From: Paracoccaceae bacterium
GTDB lineage: Bacteria > Pseudomonadota > Alphaproteobacteria > Rhodobacterales > Rhodobacteraceae
DNA: 12,128 bases
Direction of reading: 5' to 3'
NCBI GenBank assembly: GCA_030626365.1
Contig: DAOUPC010000049.1
Location: 1 to 12,128, forward strand
The position numbers and the translations under genes were made by a program. The notes beneath the pieces were generated by a model. It was given only the letters and a program-made list of their open reading frames with translations, made no database searches and was not told the DNA's origin. Shown here in pieces: positions 7,732-12,128 of this stretch; positions within the stretch are counted from its first letter, which is position 1, and every line of letters starts with the position of its first letter.

Positions 7732-9512
7732 CGGAACCCGACAATCGCATCCCAGCGCGGGTTGGTGTCTGACAGATACCGCAGCGCCCCCCAACTGCCC
7801 CATTTTCCGGGGCGGTACACATCGGCATAAACGTTGAACAACTGTCCGCCCAGTTCATGCCATCCGCTGATCAGGTCAGTATAAAGCGCGCCCATTTCGG
7901 GGCTATAGTTGAAGTGAATGAAAAAGGTTTCCAGTTCGGGGTCGTCAACCATCGGGCCAATCCCCACCACGTGGCTGCCACCTTCGTACATGATCAGGTT
8001 CAGCCCGTATTTACGCGCCACTTCGGCGTGATATGGCAGGGTCTTGCCCAACAGTCCGGCCAGCGTATCCGTGATGTCCCCGCTGATTGCCCCATCGTGC
8101 AATTCACGCCCGGCCATCGCCGTTGCGCCATCATACCTGTGGCGGGCCACATGGGCATCAAAGGCCGTGCCGGTCAGGCCTTGCGCGGCGCCATCCTGTT
8201 CGGCGGCACGCTGGCTGTCGGCGATCCACTGGCGCACCATCGGCGCGCGTGTTTCGGTGCCAAGGATACCGCCGAAATACCCCGTAACCGCATAGGCATC
8301 AAACGCATCCGCCGGTCTTGGGCTGTCTGGCACTCTTGGGCTGTCTGGCACCATGGCCTTTCGGTCCGGGGCGTTCAGCACCATTTCCTCCAGCCCCAAC
8401 CAGCCGGTCTGGGATGAGATCACGTTGATCAGCCGGTCCCTGCCGGTGTCACCGAATACCCCGGACCAGATCCGCGCCACCTGGGCCGCACGTATGCCGT
8501 AATACTGAACACCGGCCTCTTTAGCCCCCCATTGTGTCAGGGCTTGCGCATCGGCCCAGCCGGTTTGCGTGAATTGCCAGTTCCAGACCTCGTTGGAAAA
8601 CTCGACATAGATACGGCGGTCGGGTGCCAGGGCATCGCGGACCAATGTGGCAAAGCGGGTGACATAATCGTCATCCGCCAGATGGGGGATATTGACCCAG
8701 GCATCGCCGTTCACTTCGCCCGCCAGTGCCAGCATGATTTCCAGCGGCACACCCCGGCGGGCCCAGGTGTAATCCCGCACCATCGGGCGATCCGCCCAGA
8801 CAGATTGCGTGGAATTGTTGGTGCCCATCCAGTCCATGAACCTAAGCGGCGAAAACCCCCGTATCCGCGCCAGCCAGTCGGGGTTGAATATCGCCCCCGC
8901 ATCAAAGGCCGCCGCCTGATCCAGCTTTACGATGGTAATATTGCGGACATAATCACCCTTGCCTGCCCGGTCGCTGCGCTGAATCCTTATATCCACCGGG
9001 CCGGGGCCGGGGGCAAAGTCAAACTGTACCTCGCCCTTGCCATAACGGACATTGCGGGCGCGCCCTGCGACCTCGATAATGCCGGTTCCGGTAAATGCCA
9101 GCCGATAGCGCCCGGTCAGTGAAACCGCCTGTTCCGGCAGATCAGTCAGCACCAGCGTACCGATTGACCCAAGGGTGGGGGGAATGGCCATCGGCCAACC
9201 CGCATCGTCCAAAAGGCCGGCCTTTTCCAGATCCGCATGATCAAGCCCGCCCCATTGCCCCGGTTTGTGACCAATCCACGGGCGGGCGGTTTTCATTACG
9301 TCCAGAAACGGCTGTTGTACGCTCCAGTCCGTGACCCCGGCCAGACCGATGGCCATTGGGATCGGCCCCTGCGGGGACAGGCCCGAAACAGGAATAATCC
9401 GGGCCGGTTGCGCATCCTGCGTAACCCCGTGCGCCCCATCAAGGGTGGTGGCCAGACCAAACAGGCCCTGACCGGCAAACAACAGACCGGCAAGGGATGA
9501 CAGCCAACTCAT
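7728..9512 (-). CDS. Glycoside hydrolase-like protein, clan GH-A type
   Basis: 594 residues. The N-terminus (SLAGLLFAGQGLFGLATTL) is hydrophobic but lacks Lys/Arg, so it is a weak signal peptide or an anchor. The first barrel strand appears at IGLAGVTDWS (55-64). Residues about 112-200 look like an inserted beta domain. The barrel resumes at PLRFMDWMGTNNS (222-234). IYVEFSNEVWNW (301-312) matches the acid/base strand of clan GH-A with Glu308, and LIMYEGGSH (506-514) fits the nucleophile strand with Glu510, so both catalytic residues appear present. It probably cuts or remodels a polysaccharide in the periplasm or outside the cell. The exact GH family is not clear to me. It sits between the PPTase and the GT2 genes; its ATG overlaps the stop of a possible 21-codon ORF, and its own stop overlaps the GT2 start. 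A perfect 18-bp tandem duplication gives VPDSPR twice near residues 388-399. Confidence 0.8.
   Translation of the reverse strand: MSWLSSLAGLLFAGQGLFGLATTLDGAHGVTQDAQPARIIPVSGLSPQGPIPMAIGLAGVTDWSVQQPFLDVMKTARPWIGHKPGQWGGLDHADLEKAGLLDDAGWPMAIPPTLGSIGTLVLTDLPEQAVSLTGRYRLAFTGTGIIEVAGRARNVRYGKGEVQFDFAPGPGPVDIRIQRSDRAGKGDYVRNITIVKLDQAAAFDAGAIFNPDWLARIRGFSPLRFMDWMGTNNSTQSVWADRPMVRDYTWARRGVPLEIMLALAGEVNGDAWVNIPHLADDDYVTRFATLVRDALAPDRRIYVEFSNEVWNWQFTQTGWADAQALTQWGAKEAGVQYYGIRAAQVARIWSGVFGDTGRDRLINVISSQTGWLGLEEMVLNAPDRKAMVPDSPRVPDSPRPADAFDAYAVTGYFGGILGTETRAPMVRQWIADSQRAAEQDGAAQGLTGTAFDAHVARHRYDGATAMAGRELHDGAISGDITDTLAGLLGKTLPYHAEVARKYGLNLIMYEGGSHVVGIGPMVDDPELETFFIHFNYSPEMGALYTDLISGWHELGGQLFNVYADVYRPGKWGSWGALRYLSDTNPRWDAIVGFR
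8316..8351. repeat. Perfect 18-bp tandem duplication inside the hydrolase gene
   Basis: The unit tcttgggctgtctggcac occurs twice head to tail (8316-8333 and 8334-8351) with no mismatch. It keeps the frame and doubles VPDSPR in a Pro/Asp/Ser loop of the hydrolase. Absence of any difference suggests a recent slippage or unequal-exchange event. Confidence 0.9.
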
Positions 9513-9574
9513 GACGCACCACTGACCGGGCGCTGGGCCAAAAGGGGGCGAAACGACATGAACAAAAGCGTCAC
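9509..9574 (-). CDS. Possible 21-codon bridging ORF between PPTase and hydrolase
   Basis: A GTG at 9574 overlaps the PPTase stop (GTGA), and the ORF's TGA at 9511-9509 overlaps the hydrolase ATG (ATGA). It thus fills the 58-bp gap exactly. The peptide opens MTLLFMSFRPLL and ends RPVSGAS; it resembles no family. No good ribosome binding site precedes it or the hydrolase ATG, so it could carry ribosomes from one gene to the next. An internal ATG at 9559 would give 16 residues. A chance ORF is equally possible. Confidence 0.3.
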   Translation of the reverse strand: MTLLFMSFRPLLAQRPVSGAS

Positions 9575-10263
9575 GGCCTAAGCGCCATCGCCGTCACGAT
9601 CAACCCGTCACCAATGGCGAACCGGCCGTGCAGTTGGGTTTCCGCAGGAAAATGCGGCACATCATGCAGGAACGTCGCCTCGAACTGGCCGGTATCCAGA
9701 TCAGGAGTGATTTCAAGCATTTCAAATCCAAACAATGTTTTCGACAGCGGGTACTGGCACTTATAGGCACATTCCTTGGCGCTAAAGATCAGCTTTCCCA
9801 ATAACCCGGTCTGTGCGCGGGGTTGGGCCGACAGCCAGGCCCGCTCGGCCATCGTGCAGATTGTCGGCACCAGATCGCTGTCCAGATCGCTGTCTTCCTC
9901 GACGTCCACGCCCAGCGCACGGACCTGATCTGTCCGTCCAAGGGTGGCGATGCAGCAGCTTTGCGAATGGCTGATGCTGCCGGTCAAACCACTGGGCCAC
10001 AGCGGTGCGCGATCCGGGGTCATCAGCACCGGCCGCACGGGGTGGCCCAGACGGGCCATGGCATCACGTGCCGCCACCCGCCCTGCCGCATAGGCCCGCT
10101 GGCGGATCGGAACCATGCGTGCCATTGGCCTGACCTCGGGGGGCAGGGGCCGGTTATGCGCCGCACGCGGATCGGTGACGGCCACGGCAATGTCCGGGGT
10201 AAACAGCGGGCGGGCCAGCACAAAGCCGGTTGGCCCGTCTGTTTTGGCAGGTGCGGTTATCAT
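9571..10263 (-). CDS. 4'-phosphopantetheinyl transferase, EntD/Sfp type
   Basis: 230 residues, normal for the family. It moves 4'-phosphopantetheine from coenzyme A onto the serine of carrier domains, turning apo-NRPS into its active form in the cytoplasm. The family motifs are all visible: RQRAYAAGRVAARDAM (54-69), WPSGLTGSISHS (89-100), GVDVEED (118-124, metal-binding Asp120 and Glu122), and FSAKECAYK (160-168, Lys163, Glu164, Lys168). The SISHS and GVDVEED forms are those of the EntD branch. The natural client is the carrier domain just upstream, whose gene ends in TGA overlapping this ATG (ATGA). It is thus made together with its substrate. A perfect 12-bp tandem duplication yields DSDLDSDL right after the metal-binding motif. 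Call is firm. Confidence 0.95.
   Translation of the reverse strand: MITAPAKTDGPTGFVLARPLFTPDIAVAVTDPRAAHNRPLPPEVRPMARMVPIRQRAYAAGRVAARDAMARLGHPVRPVLMTPDRAPLWPSGLTGSISHSQSCCIATLGRTDQVRALGVDVEEDSDLDSDLVPTICTMAERAWLSAQPRAQTGLLGKLIFSAKECAYKCQYPLSKTLFGFEMLEITPDLDTGQFEATFLHDVPHFPAETQLHGRFAIGDGLIVTAMALRP
9870..9893. repeat. Perfect 12-bp tandem duplication inside the PPTase gene
   Basis: ccagatcgctgt occurs twice in a row and keeps the frame, giving DSDLDSDL just after GVDVEED. In relatives this stretch is a loop of variable length, so it is probably neutral. Confidence 0.85.
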
Positions 10264-12128
10264 CCGTTTGTCGCCCGCCGGCCGGCCCGCATTGCCCGGC
10301 GTCTGGACATGGTATCGGCGCGCTTTGGTGCGGCAATTTCCGGTGGGTTGGGACCCGGACCTGTGCCGCCCTGATCCAGATGCGCCGCAAGCGCGCCCAG
10401 CGTGGGAAAACGGAAGATGTCGGTGATCGACAGTTTCGGCAGGTTCAGCCCCTCGCGGATTGCACGATGTGCCTGAACGGCCAACAGGGAATGGCCCCCC
10501 AGTTCAAAAAAGTTGTCGCTGGCACGAATCCCCGTGACCCCCAGAATCGATGCCCAGATTGCGGCAATATCCGCCTCTGTGCCCTGTCCCGGAACGGCCG
10601 CAACCGGGCCGTTTGAGGTGGGGCGTTTGGTCGTCGGTTCAGGCAGGGCGGCGCGGTCGATCTTTTTGTTCGGCGTCAGCGGCAGGGCCTTAAGCGTTAC
10701 AATATGCGCCGGAACCATTGCCTTGGGCAGATTGGCCGCCAGATGCGCCCTAAGCGCGGTTTCCGGCAAATGCGCCGGTGCGCCAACATAGGCCACCAGA
10801 CGCAAATCACCCGGTGCCATTTCACGCACCACAACCACCGCGCCGTTCACCCCGCCAAACCCGGCAAGAACTGTTTCGATCTCACCCAGTTCAATCCGCT
10901 GACCGCGTATCTTGACCTGATGATCCGAGCGGCCAAGATAGGCGATCTGCCCGTTCGTCTGCCAGCGGGCAAGGTCTCCGGTCCGGTACAGACGCGGGGC
11001 GGACAGCCCGGTTTTCGTGACAAAGGGGTCGGGTGCAAAACGTTCGCCTGTCAACTCGGGGCGCTGCCAGTAACCGCGTGTCACGCCTTCGCCACCGATG
11101 CACAGTTCTCCGGCCACGCCAATCGGGACGGGTTGGTCGTTTGCATCCAGAATATAGACCAACGTGTTGGCAATCGGGGTGCCAATGCTGACGGTGCCCT
11201 GTGTCGCGACCCCCGGTCCGGTGGTGGACCAGATGGTGGTTTCAGTCGGGCCGTACATGTTGAAAATCGCGGCATCCGTACAGCTTTGCAAATCCTGCAC
11301 CAGATCCCCCGGCAGGGCCTCTCCGCCCAGCATCAGGTGCTGAACCCGGCCCAGCGCCATGCGGGCCTCGTCGTTCATGGCAATGATCCGCGCCATCGAC
11401 GGCGTGCATTGCATATGTGTGACCTTGTGGCGAATGATCTGTGCCGCCAGCGAAAAGTCATCCCCGGCCAGCGTGGCCGGTGCGTTGGCCAGTTTCAGAA
11501 CCTCGGCCAGGGGTTTCAGCCCCTCCATCACCAGTTCCGGGGCAATGCCATAATCGATCAGGCAGGCAATTTCATCCACGCCGATCCGCTTAAGCTGCTC
11601 TGTGCGGGCCAGCGCATCGTCAATGGTGCCAAACAGGCCGGAATCCTGGAAATAGCGATCAAACGCAAAATCAAGGATCGCCTCCAATTCATCATCACCC
11701 AATGTGCCAAGGTCCATGTCAAAGGCGTTGTCGACGCCCGTAGGCCGCTTGAAGGCCGGGAATACCCAAGCGAATTGTTTGATCAGGCCCGCAGCACTGC
11801 GCAGGTAATCCTTCATCGGCTCGCGGGCGACCTTTTCGGCCTGTTCCCGGCTGTCGGCCAGATAGGTGTGCAGCATCAGCGTGACCGTGAAATTATCCGG
11901 GTCGTGGCCTGCCTTGCGCAGGGCGGTGTGATAGATTTTGATCTTGCCCGCCACTTCATCGATGGACTGTCCCAGCAGGTGGGTCAGCACATTGGCACCG
12001 ATTTCACCCGCTTCTTTCCAGGTCTCGGGGTTGCCCGCCGTGGTTACCCAGATCGGCAGTTCCTTTGACACGGGGCGTGGCTGGGTGATGACAGGGTGCA
12101 TTGTGCCGTCGGCCTTGGGGAATTCAAC
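10260..12128 (-). CDS. NRPS, C-terminal part: luciferase-like monooxygenase - adenylation - carrier domain
   Basis: 622 residues are visible; the N-terminus lies off the right edge. Numbering is from the Met at 12101. Residues up to about 204 are the C-terminal half of an FMN-dependent luciferase-like monooxygenase of the NRPS-associated MupA/Atu3671 kind (PIWVTTAGNPETWKEAG, GANVLTHLLGQS, LLxxxG-type end KRIGVDEIACLIDYG). Adenylation sequence follows at once: VTHMQCTPSMARII, A5 NMYGPTE (281), A6 GELCIGGEG (331), A7 YRTGDLAR (372), A8 VKIRGQRIELGEIE (396), A10 NKKIDR (Lys480). Core motifs A1-A4 are not between the two, so they must be upstream if present. A carrier domain has DNFFELGGHSLL with Ser538. 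A basic tail follows; there is no thioesterase or reductase. Specificity positions 278-331 read Q, M, G, M, I, W, close to the glycine code. The TGA overlaps the PPTase ATG. Inference: the module loads and oxidises glycine. Confidence 0.92.
   Translation of the reverse strand, partial: VEFPKADGTMHPVITQPRPVSKELPIWVTTAGNPETWKEAGEIGANVLTHLLGQSIDEVAGKIKIYHTALRKAGHDPDNFTVTLMLHTYLADSREQAEKVAREPMKDYLRSAAGLIKQFAWVFPAFKRPTGVDNAFDMDLGTLGDDELEAILDFAFDRYFQDSGLFGTIDDALARTEQLKRIGVDEIACLIDYGIAPELVMEGLKPLAEVLKLANAPATLAGDDFSLAAQIIRHKVTHMQCTPSMARIIAMNDEARMALGRVQHLMLGGEALPGDLVQDLQSCTDAAIFNMYGPTETTIWSTTGPGVATQGTVSIGTPIANTLVYILDANDQPVPIGVAGELCIGGEGVTRGYWQRPELTGERFAPDPFVTKTGLSAPRLYRTGDLARWQTNGQIAYLGRSDHQVKIRGQRIELGEIETVLAGFGGVNGAVVVVREMAPGDLRLVAYVGAPAHLPETALRAHLAANLPKAMVPAHIVTLKALPLTPNKKIDRAALPEPTTKRPTSNGPVAAVPGQGTEADIAAIWASILGVTGIRASDNFFELGGHSLLAVQAHRAIREGLNLPKLSITDIFRFPTLGALAAHLDQGGTGPGPNPPEIAAPKRADTMSRRRAMRAGRRATNG

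Noticed and set aside
7732..7803. Longer N-terminus for the GT2 gene
   Set aside because: The added 24 residues lie inside the hydrolase coding end and do not resemble a GT2 start; the ATG pair at 7731/7728 with a stop overlap fits better.
10704..12068. 454-codon open frame on the plus strand
   Set aside because: It is antisense to clear NRPS motifs (A5-A8, monooxygenase), and its own translation shows no domain.
1..12128. tRNA, rRNA, CRISPR array, transposase or attachment site
   Set aside because: I looked for cloverleaf-like arms, regular spaced repeats and transposase motifs by eye on both strands and saw none.

Overview
The window looks like accessory chromosome of a GC-rich alphaproteobacterium. 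Codon use, the protein families and the Alcaligenes/Roseobacter-like style of the genes suggest a member of the Rhodobacteraceae (Roseobacter group), but no taxonomic marker is present, so this is an inference. Nine protein-coding genes account for almost all of the sequence. Eight lie on the minus strand and one on the plus strand. I see no tRNA, rRNA, CRISPR array or insertion sequence.

Left block (1-3898, minus strand): three genes transcribed right to left. The first encodes a soluble coiled-coil protein (2822-3898). The second encodes a protein of unknown family (1691-2821) and abuts the first. The third encodes an AAA+ ATPase (1-1620) that runs off the left edge. The order, the shared strand and the tight packing suggest one operon for an ATPase with two partner proteins of unknown job. 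A perfect 6-7-6 dyad lies 42 bp upstream of the first gene, and a strong hairpin lies just before the ribosome binding site of the ATPase.

Middle block (4071-6883): a polysaccharide/lipid-linked oligosaccharide flippase of the MOP superfamily (minus) and a GT4-type glycosyltransferase (plus) diverge from a 224-bp intergenic region that holds another perfect dyad.

Right block (6886-12128, minus strand): a compact operon in which each gene overlaps the next by a few bases. It begins off the right edge with a nonribosomal peptide synthetase (NRPS). The visible part is the C-terminal half of a luciferase-like flavin monooxygenase domain, then the A5-A10 part of an adenylation domain, then a peptidyl carrier domain with no thioesterase. 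An EntD/Sfp-type phosphopantetheinyl transferase follows, then a possible 21-codon bridging ORF, a glycoside-hydrolase-like protein of clan GH-A type, and a GT2 glycosyltransferase.

The most interesting point is the NRPS. The monooxygenase runs directly into the adenylation domain upstream of motif A5, and the six specificity residues that can be read (Q, M, G, M, I, W) fit the glycine code DILQLGLIWK. This resembles the oxygenase-interrupted glycine module of the myxothiazol/melithiazol type, which makes a terminal amide through glycine alpha-hydroxylation. Here that module is translationally coupled to sugar-polymer genes. This suggests a peptide- or amide-modified glycan, or a glycosylated peptide, as a product; that is a hypothesis and not something the sequence proves.
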